DNA of 64,000 nucleotides from Atherinomorus stipes. Lineage: Eukaryota > Chordata > Actinopteri > Atheriniformes > Atherinidae. Where the stretch lies: the NCBI GenBank assembly GCA_023101725.1, contig JALJCO010007852.1, positions 62,001 to 126,000 of the forward strand, given 5' to 3'. A model generated the notes under the pieces. The model searched no databases and was not told the DNA's origin. It saw only the letters and a list, made by a program, of their open reading frames with translations. Of the stretch, positions 44,382 to 57,192 are shown in pieces; the first letter of the stretch is position 1, and each line of letters opens with the position of its first letter. Both the position numbers and the translations under genes were made by a program.

Positions 44382-45296
44382 TGGATGGATGGATGGATGG
44401 ATGGATGGATGCATGCATGCATGTGTGGATGGATGGATGGATGGATGGTGGATGGTGGATGCACTGATGGATTGGATGGATGGATGGATGGATGGATGAT
44501 GGATGGATGGATGGTGGATGCACTGATGGATGGATGGATGGATGGATGGATGATGGATGGATGGATGGTGGATGCACTGGATGGATGGATGGATGGTGGA
44601 TGCACTGATGGATGGATGGATGGTGGATGCACTGATGGATGGATGGATGTTGGATGGATGGATGGATGATGGATGGATGGATGGTGGATGCACTGATGGA
44701 TGGATGGATGGTGGATGCACTGATGGATGGATGGATGGTGGATGCACTGATGGATTGGATGGATGGGTGGATGGATGCATGCATGTGTGGATGGATGGAT
44801 GATGGATGGTGGATGCACTGATGGATGGATGGATGGTGGATGCACTGATGGATGGATGGGTGGATGGATGTATGCATGTGGATGATGGATGGATGGATGG
44901 ATGGATGGATGGATGGATGGATGCATGCATGCATGCATGTGTGGATGGATGGATGGATGGTGGATGCACTGATGGATGGATGGATGCATTCATGTGTGGA
45001 TTGATGGATGGATGGTGGATGCACTGATGGGTTGATGGATGGTGGATGCACTGATGGATAGATGGATGGATGGATGGATGGTGGATGCACTGATGGATGA
45101 TGGATGGATGGATGGATGGTGGATGCACTGATGGATGGATGGATGCATTCATGTGTGGATTGATGGATGGATGGTGGATGCACTGATGGGGGGGGTTGAT
45201 GGATGGTGGATGCACTGATGGATAGATGGATAGATGGATGGATGGATGGATGGATGGATGGTGGATGCACTGATGGATAATGGATGGATGGATGGA
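44382..45296. repeat. ~0.9-kb GGAT array with higher-order unit
   Basis: (GGAT)n blocks are separated about 18 times by GTGGATGCACTGATG, so units of about 28-60 bases are themselves repeated. GCATGCATGCAT and ATTCATGTGTGGATTGATGG variants recur. The long open frames on both strands (His-Pro-Ser-Ile and Met-Asp-Gly-Trp repeats) are by-products. Confidence 0.95.
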
Positions 45297-46197
45297 AGAA
45301 ATTTAAAAGAGAAAAAAAAACCAAACAGGAATTGACCGCAGATCATGATCATGTTAAAGCCTGATGATACAACATCAGTCTGGTTGAAGAGAAATAAGAA
45401 GCAGTTTAACTCTTACAGCCAGGATGCGACTGCATCATCACCGTGGCGACGTCACTGTTGTGGGACGTGAATCTGCTGAACTATCTGTGAGTTCCTCTTC
45501 TGTTTTAGGTGGGAAAGAGGAGGGAACGTCGGCATCCTGCTATCAGCTGCATTATGCATGTTTGTTTGCTCACAGAGCACTAACAGAAGCTTCCAGCACA
45601 TCCCCGAGTCCGCTGCTCCTTGTTGTCCAGTACCCGAGATAAGCTGATAGCAACATGGGGAAAGATCGTCTTGTTGCCTGTTAATCAGGACAATATTTGC
45701 TTGGATTTATCTTTCCAAGCTTTCCCACCCGATACAAAGACAAAGATAGGGACGTTGCCCTGTTTATTCTCATGTTTTATTGATCATCGTGCTATTCATG
45801 AGTTTTTTTTAAAGCAGTATTATTTTCTGGACTGTATATGGATTAATACCTGTTGAATTTATGTGTTAAATGTGAAGATATAATGGTGTTACACTGGGTG
45901 TAATATAGGGTATTTCATACAGCTGTCTCACACTTCATAAAATAGATGTAATAAAGAATTCTGTACTGTTGCTTCTTGCATGATCATGACATCATAGCAT
46001 GCTTGTCTCTTGCATAAATCATAAATAAATACAGTTGTCAGACAGTTCTTTCACAGAGATGGGACAGTCTTTTATGTTGCTTTACATTCTGTTGCTGATA
46101 CCGCAGATACATAAGACTCAACAACCGCCTCCGTCACAGATAAGTGAGGAGCCTCACACACCATCCTCAATGTGTGAAGGCTTGTTTTTATTATGTT
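45297..46197. other. Intergenic, nothing recognised
   Basis: No supported feature. Confidence 0.45.
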
Positions 46198-46262
46198 AAG
46201 CACTCTGCGCTGCATTTGGCAGGAAAAGCGCTGTACAAATAAAGTTGGATTTGATTCTATTT
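46198..46262 (+). repeat. SINE/LINE 3' tail fragment
   Basis: GGAAAAGCGCTGTACAAATA then AAGTTGGATTTGATT is a typical fish retroposon tail. Confidence 0.6.
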
Positions 46263-46454
46263 GAAGTAACGACTACATTCAGTTGGTGATTAGAAAATTA
46301 CACGACTTTCTCAGACTAGATCATGAAGTTGTGATGATGACATGCAGGATGAGTTCAAATTAAAGGAATGAAAAGACAGTGTGTCATAATGAAGTGAGAG
46401 GTCCTTCTGTATATTTCTCCATGCTGGTGACTTCCAGTGTTTTTGTGGTAGTGC

Positions 46455-46458
<4 letters not shown>

Positions 46459-46486
<28 letters not shown>

Positions 46487-46498
46487 AGTGTGTGTGTG
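46459..46498. repeat. (TG)n microsatellite
   Basis: About 20 TG units with one AG interruption. Confidence 0.9.
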
Positions 46499-48031
46499 AC
46501 TTCCCCACAGTAAATCACCTCCACCCACACAGAGAGTTCAGACACTTTTCAGCCCCATAAACCGTACACTAACGTTGGTGTGTGGGACCTCTGCGAAGGT
46601 GTTTTTCAGGGAGGAACAGTAAATGATAAACAGCTTGTTTTTGTTGATCTTGTTTTGTTATCATCTCCTTGACTACAGTGACAACAGACTCTCCCCACTT
46701 CAATTAAATACTTTTTAGATTCCAGCTGTGTTTCCGTGAGTGTTTCTGTGCATAAATAAACCCCGAGTCTAAAGGATAAATTGATCACATTTACGTTTTC
46801 CTTAAAAAAAAAAAAATCAATGCAATGTTTTTATTTACACATTTACATAAACCAGTGGGAAACCGTCAGGGCCTTCCACACCTTCAGAGAAGGCCTTAAA
46901 AAATTAAAAGAGAAAAACATTTCTCATTTAAAATAGTTTTACTTTATATACAGTATATATATCTAATCTAATCTATTTAATAATTTAATAATCAATACAT
47001 TTAATACATTTTCTTTCATCTGCGTTATCGGGTTGAGCCGACTGTCAGGATGTCATCCAATCACATTCGTCCATCTCTGTTAAGAGATGAATCCTGAATC
47101 ATGAATCCTGGTGCAGGCAAACCTACGTATCTGGTTCAGAGAGTGATGGCTAAATTGACCAATCTCGGTTTGATTTTGTGTGTGCGGGACAAAAAAACTC
47201 CATCTCTGAGCCTTCGTGAAGTCCTAACAACGTCACCTTCATCTGAGCAGAGCGGTAAGAGCTAGCATGAGAGCTGAATGAGCTGAACCAGAGTGACGTT
47301 GTGGCTAGCTGCTAAAAACTCTCTTCAAAGCAAAATTTTGCTGAAAAGCATCAAATGATATAAAACAGACAACCAATTCCAGAATTAGAGTGGAAGAAAA
47401 AATGAATCCCCTTGCGGGCTTCCTCCTCCTTGCAGAGACGAGGCTGCATCTGCATGACTGTATCACCATGGAGCACCCTTTATTATGCATGTTGACACTG
47501 TGACACTGCTTCCCATTGCGCTGACTAGGTTGTACCTCTTCTCTGCGTAGTTCTGCGTGTGTTTGTGTGTGTTTGTATGATCTGAGGATATCTAAGCCAC
47601 CTGCAGGTCCTCCTGTAGGGGATTGCTTGTTTTGTTTTCCAACAGAGACCTTGGTTGTTTAGGGATCGCGGTACAGATGTACCAGTGAACTGTGTAAGTG
47701 GATTCATGTTTTCTCTCCTCTCTCTCTTCCTCTTCCTTACTCCTTTCTCTCTGTTTCACTTTCTATCATTACCTCTGTTAAATTTCATTTCTCCCTTGTC
47801 AGGCCCAGCAGTATGAAATGGAATGGTGTAACAGACAAATGTTTAAATAAAGAAATAAAATGAATAAACATGATATCAAGTGGAGCCTTGTGTTCATAAA
47901 GCTCCGCTTGGTAAAGCAAAACTGTTCAACAGAATAAAGCAATCAGATTTCCATTCTGCTTGCTTCGATGCTGGACAGGACAAGTAAAAAAAAAAAAAAA
48001 AAGAATCCCCGTGTCCACCACCTCCTTTTAG
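46499..48031. other. Intergenic; copy of 15475 repeat near 47815
   Basis: 47815-47912 matches 15475-15577. An A run at 47987-48002 precedes the candidate exon. Nothing else recognised. Confidence 0.45.
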
Positions 48032-48213
48032 GCGCTCTTTCTCGGCTCTGAAACGCATCGAGACGCACCAGGACCAGAACTGGACAGGATCACTTTGAAA
48101 CTGATGTCCACAGAGGAAAGACTTTGTATGGATTTCAAGCCAAACTGTAATGAAGATGCCGACATCGTCTTCTTCACAAAGAAAGACCTGCAGATGGATC
48201 TGGTTTTCATCTA
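48032..48213 (+). CDS. Candidate internal exon, unidentified
   Basis: After a good acceptor (CACCTCCTTTTAG) a 60-codon open frame reads with natural-looking composition, including ELDRITLKLMSTEERLCMDF and NEDADIVFFTKKDLQMDLVF. It ends either at TAG (48212-48214) or, reading TA|GTAAGG, at a plausible donor. Entry phase is 0. Charged and hydrophobic residues are mixed as in a globular domain. No family is recognised and no partner exons were found, so it could also be chance or part of an unrecognised transposon. Confidence 0.35.
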
Positions 48214-49170
48214 GTAAGGTAGTTCTGTGTTAGAAACCAGCTGTAATTCACATGGATTAATGTGGTCCAGGAAACTTTTGGCTCATCGGTCTTTGTTGTG
48301 GAGGTTGTTGGTAAAACGCCAGTGTAAACTGCTTCTTGTTAAATGTGCGAGTCTGCGAGGTTTGGATTTTTTTCTAACGGTTTTTATTTTCCCTTTGTCC
48401 ATCCGTAACTGTGTAGAAAATTTAGGAGGTGATGTGTTACATGGAAACGTAAATTTAGACTTTAATTTGCTGTTGTATGCGTATTTAGTAAAACTATGCA
48501 TCATGGTTTCAGAGCGCTGTCCATGGTGATGATGATGTCAGCAGCGTCAGCTTCACTGGATGATAATATTCTCAGATATGTTTTCTGGGTGAACTCGTTA
48601 CATATTTACAGATTTTGGCTCTGCAGAGCCCTTTAATGGATCATCTATGTAACATAAATGATATTCAGTTTTGTGCTGGTGATGTTGAACAGGTGTCTTG
48701 TTTTATCTATGAGGTATTTTGGCGCTGACGGCTGAGGTGAAGGCCCAGCTGTGGAGCTCACGGTTCACCACTGACATAAACACTCCAAGAAATCTTCTCC
48801 CTACATATGCATGAACTCTGTTTCATGCTCTAATGTTAAATGCAACCCCATCCCATCAGAGATGCAGCTTTTCAACTGTCCACTGTAATCCGTTGTAATT
48901 AACCCCGTAGAGACCAGAGGAGTGTTGCTGCGTCTGGTTTTAACACAGTGACGACACACATCCACTGCTGGTGTAACTTCACAGGAAACCGGTAAAAACT
49001 TATTCCCCGTGCCCAGTAGAGTTCTGCCCTCATCCATTAAAGCAGTCAGGAATGAAAAAAATGTCCGGCATCATTGTAAATAACCCTGTAAACACCAGTC
49101 TCTATTCTATTCCAAAGGACTTCAACGGCAGTTGCGAGCATGCACGAGTGACGTATTCATAAACTATGAA
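48214..49170. other. Intergenic, nothing recognised
   Basis: No supported feature. Confidence 0.45.
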
Positions 49171-49681
49171 AAGGGTCCATTGAAGAAGGAAAAAAAAAAC
49201 AATCAGCTGTCAGTGAAATAAGATGAAATTGACAAAAGTAATGATAAATAAAAATTCTATGAAAATCATGACATTGATTTTGAATTATGGTTTGAAAGAA
49301 GTGTTAAAAAAAATAAACAAAAAATAAAGTAAACAATGTGGGGCTAAACTAAAATTTTGTTGGGCAACACTTTGAGGCAATCACTGCAATTTTCTGTAAA
49401 GTTCAAAAAGACTTCTACACCTGTTGACAGGTACAGCATGTTGGTCCACTGTTCATGGGAAAGATGCTCTAATGTGTCTGGGAAAGTTTTGTTTGTTTTT
49501 TTTTTTTTTTAATTCATTCTTTCCAACCACAATTCAAAAGCAATATTTTATTTTATCAAATCATAATTTTGTAAATTTTCATTTATTATTAGTTTCTCTA
49601 GTTTCCTGTTATTTGAATTACAATTGTGAATTTAGAATTTTCTTTATTAAAGGGTGTGAATCATTTTGAGGGTCTGTATGT
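49171..49681. mobile_element. MITE family M1, copy 5
   Basis: Interior matches the copies at 3202 and 8368 (CAATCAGCTGTCAGTGAAAT start; AGGGTGTGAATCATTTTGAG end). Confidence 0.7.
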
Positions 49682-50562
49682 ATCTTTAATTCCCTAGAAA
49701 GTGAAACATCGATCAAAATGGAACTGAATGATGTTCATTAGCTTTTCCTCATTAATGTCAAGGATTGTTGATTCATCCTCACATGAGTTTAAACATTTGA
49801 CAACATTACGGTATCTCAATCACACCTAGACACATTTATGTGTTTTGAAACTTTACTTTCTTTTAAATTTAATGCTTTTTCTCAATCCCCTTAAAGGGGA
49901 GAGAAAAAAAATGCATTTTTTATTTGTTTTTAAGGTTTTTGAGTGTATTTTTATTTTTAGACTTTTGTAAACAACGTGAACTCAATTACTCCCCATTTGC
50001 TCCCAACACACGAAAATGTGCACATTGAAATCCATTCAAATTGCTAATTTGGATCCAACTTAAATATAAAGAATAAAGCATGATTTTTCTTATTTCTCTA
50101 CTTTATTTGAGGCCAGGGGCTTTTTGTGTGTGCACAGAGGATTTCCTTCCTGATGACATCATTTTTACAATATATGCCATGCAAGGAAAATTCCCATTCT
50201 ATGAGCTAAGAAGAGCTTGCGCTATATCCTCTGTCCTCTATTCCCCATTCATGCGCCTCAGCTTTGTTTTTGTGTGGATGTGTGAGTATGTGAACAAGGA
50301 AACATATGCATTTGAATTTGTGTGTCTGTTCATGTGCACGTGTCAACAGGACGAGCATGTATTACCCTGTGACTGAATGCGTAAAGTTGCAGGTAGCTTT
50401 CAAGTGCTACATTTTCCATAATCTTCATTTCCCGTAAAATTTTTCTCCAAATGTTCGAACCACCACTCCATTTTTATCATAAATGACGTGAAACATAAAT
50501 GTACATGTGGTCAGGTGCACAGTTTCGAACTAAGCAAAGTATCAGGCCTTTTGAGGCACATA
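49682..50562. other. Intergenic, nothing recognised
   Basis: No supported feature. Confidence 0.45.
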
Positions 50563-50850
50563 CAGATCTGGGCATGAAAAAGTTCCCCTTTCAGCCAACT
50601 GCCAGCCACTTACCAGCCACTTGTCTGCTAATTCAATTGCACAGAGAAACGCCTGTGTGCCCAGGGGAAATGATTTCAGAGCATAAATGAACGCCCGGAA
50701 CAAGGACGTTTCTACACGCTAAGTTTGGACACCATACGTGATGGCATATTTGTGGGACAAATCGTTCAGCCAGTGATTGTGCAATAATAGTGCACTATTA
50801 CTGCACCACTTCTGGCAGAAAAAGGAGGAACTTTTTCATGCCCAGATCTG
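50563..50850. mobile_element. MITE family M3, copy 3
   Basis: Ends CAGATCTGGGCATGAAAAAG and CTTTTTCATGCCCAGATCTG are perfectly inverted over at least 20 bases and flanked by TA. Confidence 0.88.
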
Positions 50851-51231
50851 TAACAGTAACAGTCCAATGCGAAAACCAAAGCAAACCCCTCTTTGTTTAT
50901 GCAGCTGCATCTGCAGCGCAGTTTATAAAAGTAAGTTGGAAGAAATCTTCTCATTTCCTACTGGAGACCATGCAAAAATGTTACAGGGCAACAGAGGACC
51001 TGAAGATCATTATACAGTCCGACACAGAGGACATTGCACACGACGGGGAAAACCTCAAACTTCACCACCGAAAGGGGCACCTCACAGATGAAGTTGAAGG
51101 CTACGTCCAGCAGGCTGCCTCATCATTTACCAGCTTAGTGACTCCTCTGACAGCTGTTAGGAAGGCACAGAAGACCCTTCTTGGAGGTCTGAAAGTGGAG
51201 ATATCCAGTGGTTCCCTACAAACTCCGAGAC

Positions 51232-51800
51232 ACACACGTGAAATCTTCACGGGACAGGAATACCGGACCGACCAGCTATGCTGTGACCGGGATTGATGAG
51301 TTGGTGGACATGTTGGATTCAATTTTCACTGCAGAGATGACCAGTTTGATCATCAGATATACAAATTTGCATAGAAGGAGGATGGTTGGCGACTAGATGG
51401 ACATTGATGCCACCCCGTGCTGCTTATTGGCCTTCTGCTGTTGGTGATGCTACCACGGCGAGGCAGGCAGACCACAGCTTGTGGGATGACCAGATGGGCC
51501 AACGGATCTTCTGAGCGACCATGTTAGTAAAAAAAAAAATTTATCATCATCATCATCATCTTCTCCAGTATCATTTGTCTTGATGACCGACTTCCTAGAC
51601 TGGTGCTAGAGAACACAATCTGGCTGCCCTCCGTGAGATGTAGGATCACTGAGCCGACTGGCTCCCCTTTATCTTCAACTGTGATGATGGTATCTGTGTG
51701 GATGAGGAGCTGTGAGTGGCGCTGCAGTTTTAGGTAGTAAATGCCGTTGAAGTCCGTCAAATGTGGCCTGTGATGCAAAAACATTGTATATCTGGAGGTG
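51232..51800 (+). pseudogene. Decayed piggyBac-like transposase
   Basis: PiggyBac transposases use a DDD catalytic core (DDE_Tnp_1_7 family). Changing frame as needed, the plus strand reads AEMTSLIIRYTNLHRRRMVG, a stop where the family has tryptophan, then MDIDA, SLWDDQMGQRIF, LAALREM, ADWLPFIFN and VDEEL, followed by CSFR. These follow the order of piggyBac family blocks (RYTN, VDE-L, C-FRQYMP). At least five stops or frameshifts are present. Only the N-terminal half of the catalytic domain is seen, with no ends. The 50851-51231 frame may be its diverged N-terminus. Confidence 0.72.
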
Positions 51801-52389
51801 AGTCTCTACACTGGTCAGTCAGTCAGTTGTGCACCGGCAGAAGTGGCTTGTTACATGTAGTAGGTGAAATTCTTTGTTGCACCATGCAAATAAAAATGAA
51901 AAAGCTCTTTGATGTGTTTTTTTAATTCTCTTTATTGAAATACCACATCATCATCACAAAGATGGTTACAATATTGCAACAAATACTTTTTTCTTTTCTT
52001 TTTTGCATAATCTGTTTTCTATTCAGTACAGCTCGCCCATCGAACATGGGTACAAACATAGAACCTGAGGTGTTCTTTCATTTTTGTCAAGAGTAAAGGG
52101 GGTTGTTTGAAATTAAATAGACAAAGTATTAAAAATAATTGAAAATTGAATCAGTTAGATAAAGGAAGGGCACCTTGAAGTAATATACGTTTTCCATAAA
52201 TTCCAATTGTCTTCAAATTTTGATTTCTGTAACCTGATGGAAAAAGTAATTCTTTCTATTATGAATATTTTATAGATGATATCATACCAGTCCTCAAAGC
52301 TCTTTGATATGTGTTATTAGGACTATAAGGGCTCAAAACATTAAATGAAAATGAGTAAGTAAAAGATTAATTTAGAATTCAGTTTGTGA
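51801..52389. other. Possible retroposon 3' region, antisense
   Basis: TTCTCTTTATTGAAATACCA near 51929 looks like a reversed polyadenylation region of a retroposon. No reverse transcriptase motif seen. Confidence 0.35.
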
Positions 52390-53880
52390 TATGACTTGAT
52401 TTTTGTGTGCACATTCTTGTGGAGGTGGATATAAATCAATAGTATGGGACACTGAGAAAAATATAAAGTTGCATATAAATAAATGTTGCAACTAATTTAT
52501 AAAATATCCCAGGCTGCAATAATCAAACCATAAAGATTCCAGTTTGCATGAAGTATACTGAAAATTGTTTCATTTTTAAATTATTCATGTGCTTTTAGAC
52601 CATAAAATGGAGTTGCACAATGACCTAAATGAGGCAATTTGAGGGTTAAAAAGGTTAAAAATTCATTTATTTGTATATATTTTATTAGGACTGATGCTGG
52701 ATTGAAGAATAAAAAAAAGAAATGGTAAAAAAAAACCCAAAAAGAATCAACTTTATACAACATGATTTTGAATATAAAAACATTTATGTGTATTAGGTTG
52801 CAAAACTGGACTTTTTGACACTGAGCGAAATGTGAAATTGCATCTGAATGAATGTTGCTGCTAACTTTTAACGAAGGCCAGGCTGTAATATTCAAACCAA
52901 AAATAATCAAGTTTGTGCAACGTATATTAGAAATTGCTCCATTTTTGTGTTTTTAGTAATATAAAATGGAGCTGCACCATGACCTAAACTTGGCAATTTA
53001 AGGGTTAAAAAGGATAAAATGTCATTAGTTTCTGATATAAATTGTTAGGACTGATGCTTGTTTAAAGAATAAAAAAAGAAATGGAAAAAAAAAAGCAAAA
53101 AAAGAATTATTTTCTCATGGCATGATTTGTATTCACACATTTATATTAGGGTGAAAAACTGGACTTTTTGACACTGAGCAAAATGTAAAATTGCTTATAA
53201 ATGAATGCATCTGCTAATTTTTAATATTGGCCCCCCTGCAATATTCAAACCATAAATAATCAAGTTTGTGCAAACTTTACTGGATTGCTTAATTTTTGTG
53301 CTTTTAGTATCATAAAATGGAGTTACACCATCACCTAAACTTGGCCATTTAAGGGTTAAAAAAAATTGAAAAATCATTATTTTCTGAAATACATGGTTAG
53401 GACTGAAGGTGATTTAAATATTTATTAAAAAATGGGAAAAAAAAGTAGAGGATCATTATTTTCTTTTGACATGATTTTTATATTCACATCTGTGTGTATT
53501 AGGGTGAAAAACTGGACTTTTTGACACTGAGCAAAATATAAAATTGCATATAAATGAATGTGTCTGCTAACTTTTAACATATGTCAGGTTGCAATATTCA
53601 AACCATTAATAATCAAGTTTGCACAAAGTATACTGAAAATTGCCTCATTTTTCTGTTTTTTGTATCATTAAATGGAGTTGCACCATGACCTAAACCTGGC
53701 AATTAAAGGGTTTAAAATGTTACAAATTCACTCATCTGTGGTTAGGACTGATGCTGCTCTGAAGAATAAAAAAAAGAAATGGGGAAAAAAGGACAAAGGA
53801 ATCATAATTTTCTTATGGCGTGATTTTTAAGTACACATTTATGTGCTCAGGGTGTAAAACGAAATTTTTTTAAAGGGGTG
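52390..53880. repeat. ~355-bp tandem repeat, four copies plus partial
   Basis: The marker ATAAAATGGAGTTGCAC recurs at 52602, 52961, 53312 and 53667 (as ATTAAATGG), i.e. spacings of 359, 351 and 355. Each unit also has GGACTTTTTGACACTGAGC and TTAGGACTGATGCT. The first unit is partial. AT-rich, no coding capacity. Confidence 0.92.
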
Positions 53881-55424
53881 CATAAGGGTTCAGAAAAAAA
53901 AACCCCAAAACAATCTGACCACAATGTTTGGCATTTATTCCTCCAAGAGAAATGATTCTAATAACTTAATTTGTTCTTCCTCTTCTCATTGGCTGCACGT
54001 GGCAGTAATGCGATCCCTCTTTCACAATGGGGGTCTGTGGGGGGTCTGGCGAAGACACCCCCCTTCTGTTTACAATGGATAATTGTCATCTCTTTGCAGT
54101 GTCATGATAGATGGATGAAAGAGCAGCGAGCGCACATATCAGACGGGAAAAACTGGGAGCTCGGCTGTTTGCTGCATGGCAGCTTTAAAGAATGCAGCAA
54201 TGAGTCAGTGAGGAATGTCAGACTGTGGATCTGCTGGGAATCACTGCCTCACACGTTTACATGTCGCCAGGGAGTGGAGGCCCCCCCCCCCCCCCCATCT
54301 TTGCCAAGTGTTTAATTAAAACTTTTCTGGTTGTTGGGAACGCGGCAGGTTGGAGTTAAGCTTAGGGACCGGGTTGCAGGGTGCAGTTGGGGGATGGGTG
54401 TGTATGTGGGAGTTAGGGGGTGAGTAAGGCATTCGTCAAGCCGCCAACCAGATAGGTGCTGGATAAGCTCCCTCCACCCCCGCTCTCCAAGCAACAATCC
54501 ATTGATCCCAGACCTACTCATCATAATCCTGGACTGGACTCCATGTTCGGCCCACGTGTAGAATATGAGTAGAAATCCCCATTTTTCCTTTTTGTGTAAA
54601 AAATTTAAGAGCAGCATTTAGTTTGACGAAGCAGATTACTGGACAAGAAAATCACAAGTTATAAAAAAGGAGAAAAATGAAATCAGCCCACCTGTGTTGG
54701 CCACAAAATAGGCCAACACAGTCCTTAATCCCAAACAAACAACAGAAAGATATTTCCAACAGCAAACCAGATAAGATTCAGCACTCTGATCAGCTGCCAA
54801 GTTAACATATCCACTAGTCACGGTTCTTCTGAGGAAAATAAGCCAGATTACATTTATGCATTTAACCATCTCTCTTTAAACTGATTGATGCTTTTTACTG
54901 AAATGCTAAACAATGACAATAATGTCTTGATCAAAGGGAACAAAGCAACTTCTGCTCTGAACACATTTGACTGACTTTAAATTTTATCGTAGCAGATTCT
55001 TTCTCAACAATGTCTTTAATAATATCCTACATCTTCTTTCTTTTCTTAAAACCAGACTTGTTTATCACACTCTTCACCCAACTTAGCACTGGGGATCTTG
55101 GCTTTTTTATCCATACCAATATACCGATATTACCCAACTCTTAATTTCCAATATCAACCATTACCATTATATGCAGACATCTGTGAGGTTGTATCTCTGA
55201 TATTTTGAGAGATACAACTATATTCTGCTCTAAGAGCAAAGATTCCAAAATAGCCTTAACTCAGCCAGAGGAGTTCATGTTGGACATCTGGCTGCCAGAT
55301 ATCAGATACTAGCAGGTATTAGCCAACATGTGGCTAATTCTAATGTTTCTGACAATTTGGTAACTTAACCGACAACTTAAAACCAGACATATTATAAGCA
55401 GCTTCAAAGCAAGTCAGTCTGAAG
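53881..55424. other. Intergenic with C run
   Basis: C tract at 54280-54296; short frames near 53971 and 54312 have no domain. Nothing else recognised. Confidence 0.45.
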
Positions 55425-55655
55425 TAGGGTGTCAAAATACTAAAATTTCAAACTCAATATCGATACCTAAAAAACATATTGACAACATTTTAAGGTTGTT
55501 TGAGGTATTATTTTTTTAAATATGTAAAACATCCCAAAATCTAAAAGTAACAATAGTAAAAATATACAAACAACAGTTTTCTGAGGTAGTGAAAAAAAAA
55601 AAACTAAAAAAAAGCTGTTTTTGACTTTGTGCAAACTGTAACAACAACAATGATG

Positions 55656-55688
<33 letters not shown>

Positions 55689-56490
55689 GCAACAATGATG
55701 ACATTTTTGGTTTGAGGTAAACACACAAAAAATAATTAGAACAATATTTTGAGGTGTTAAACTGTACAAGTAGACAGCAATCAGTTATGAACAGGACAAC
55801 AGTACTCGGTTCATTCATCTTAAAAGTATTGGTGAAATGAAGTTCTGCTGCAGATAATGTTCTATAGAGACCCCCCCCCGCTGCCTCCTTCACCCGCATT
55901 ATACAGCGATCATACGCAGACAGCGAGAAATGTGAATATCATCCGAAGAAATTAGTGACACATAAATGTTACCGGTGAGTAAATACACATATTCCTAGAA
56001 ATAAGGTCCAGGTTGGGAAATGCAGACTAGCAGTGGTGCTAACCGTCACTAAAGATGCGTTTTTAAGTTACATAATAAACGGGAGCTTTAAGTAACTAAC
56101 CTGTCTGAATTCATCATGAAGGCCAGGATGTCGGTCCTGAAGATGTTTCTCCAGGTTGCTGTGCTGCTGGACTTTGTTGCGACTGCTTTGACGCACTGTT
56201 TTCACACAGACTTGTCTACGTCTTTCAGTTTTACTTCTTCATCTGCTGCATGTGAAATATTTCCAAACAAGACTTTTTCCTTCTTCATTTTCCAATAAGA
56301 CTGGCTGGTCTGGACTTCCAGCAGCAGAAACGTGCTGTCAGGATCTCTGCCTGCCTGTCGGTCCGCCGCTGTTTACCTGCCGGTTGCTGCGCGCGCACTG
56401 CAGTATCGATACCATGGCAAAGTAGTATTGTTATCGATACAGCGTTTCAGTATCTATATTTTTCAGAGTATTGATATTTTTGACAACCCT
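55425..56490. mobile_element. Element with GGGTTGTCAAAA-type ends
   Basis: TAGGGTGTCAAAATAC at the left and ATTTTTGACAACCCT at the right are inverted. An (AAT)n tract and an M6 fragment (about 55805-56020) lie inside. Confidence 0.55.
55650..55688. repeat. (AAT)n microsatellite
   Basis: About 12 ATA/AAT triplets. Confidence 0.9.
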
Positions 56491-57192
56491 CGTCTGTAGC
56501 AGCAGCAGCTGCACTGTAGTCACATGACTCTGAAAGGAATGCTGGGATATGACGTTCTTTCAGGATAACAGGGACATTTCTAAATGCTGGACTAATGCTA
56601 ATGGTACGAAGATTTTGCAAGATTTCGCACAAAACAATGAGATCTTGTGATATTTCGTGAGTAAAAATATCGGCCCAAAAACACTAATAACGTAATTTTC
56701 CAATATCACATTTTAATGCTGATAAAGGTTGATAATATTGGACATCTTTACTTAGCACCTTTATAACATGATGCATAGTGTAAGTATGCAGCAATGTTAT
56801 GCTTGATACCTCATGAAACATAGTTGATGGGAAATGTTATTCAGGGACAAAAATGAGTTGGTTCATTCATCACGTGCTGGTCTGATCAGTAAGTTTTCAT
56901 TTATGATTTTAATCAAACCTTTATGGGATGCAAAACAGAATTTGATCTTGGGCCCGCTAAACCACCTTGCCTCGGGCTGGCCTTTGGTTTTAACCCTCTT
57001 TTGTTGGGCTGATGCACCCTAAAAATAAAATAACCAAAATATTAGTTGAACTTGACTAATCTTTGACCAACCAATGTTTAAGTAAAAACAACCAAAAAAT
57101 TGGTAAGATTAACCAACTAGATTGGTTGTTCTTCTAACCATTTTTTTCTTAAAATGTGGGTGCTCATTTCAAACTCTACCCATACTGGACAC
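56491..57192. other. Intergenic with MITE fragment
   Basis: 56660-56750 resembles the AGGGATGTCCGATATT repeat seen at 5608 (AATATTGGACATC, inverted). Otherwise nothing recognised. Confidence 0.4.

Noticed and set aside
44263..45324. Very long open frames rich in His-Pro-Ser-Ile (minus) and Met-Asp-Gly-Trp (plus)
   Set aside because: They are produced by the GGAT array, which is open in several frames on both strands.
52390..53880. CRISPR-like or regulatory array
   Set aside because: Units are ~355 bp, diverged along their length, with no short repeat/spacer structure, and the genome is vertebrate.
56116..56298. Small secreted-protein-like frame starting MKARMSVLKMFLQVAVLLDF
   Set aside because: Lies inside the 55425-56490 repeat element, with no splice or homology support.
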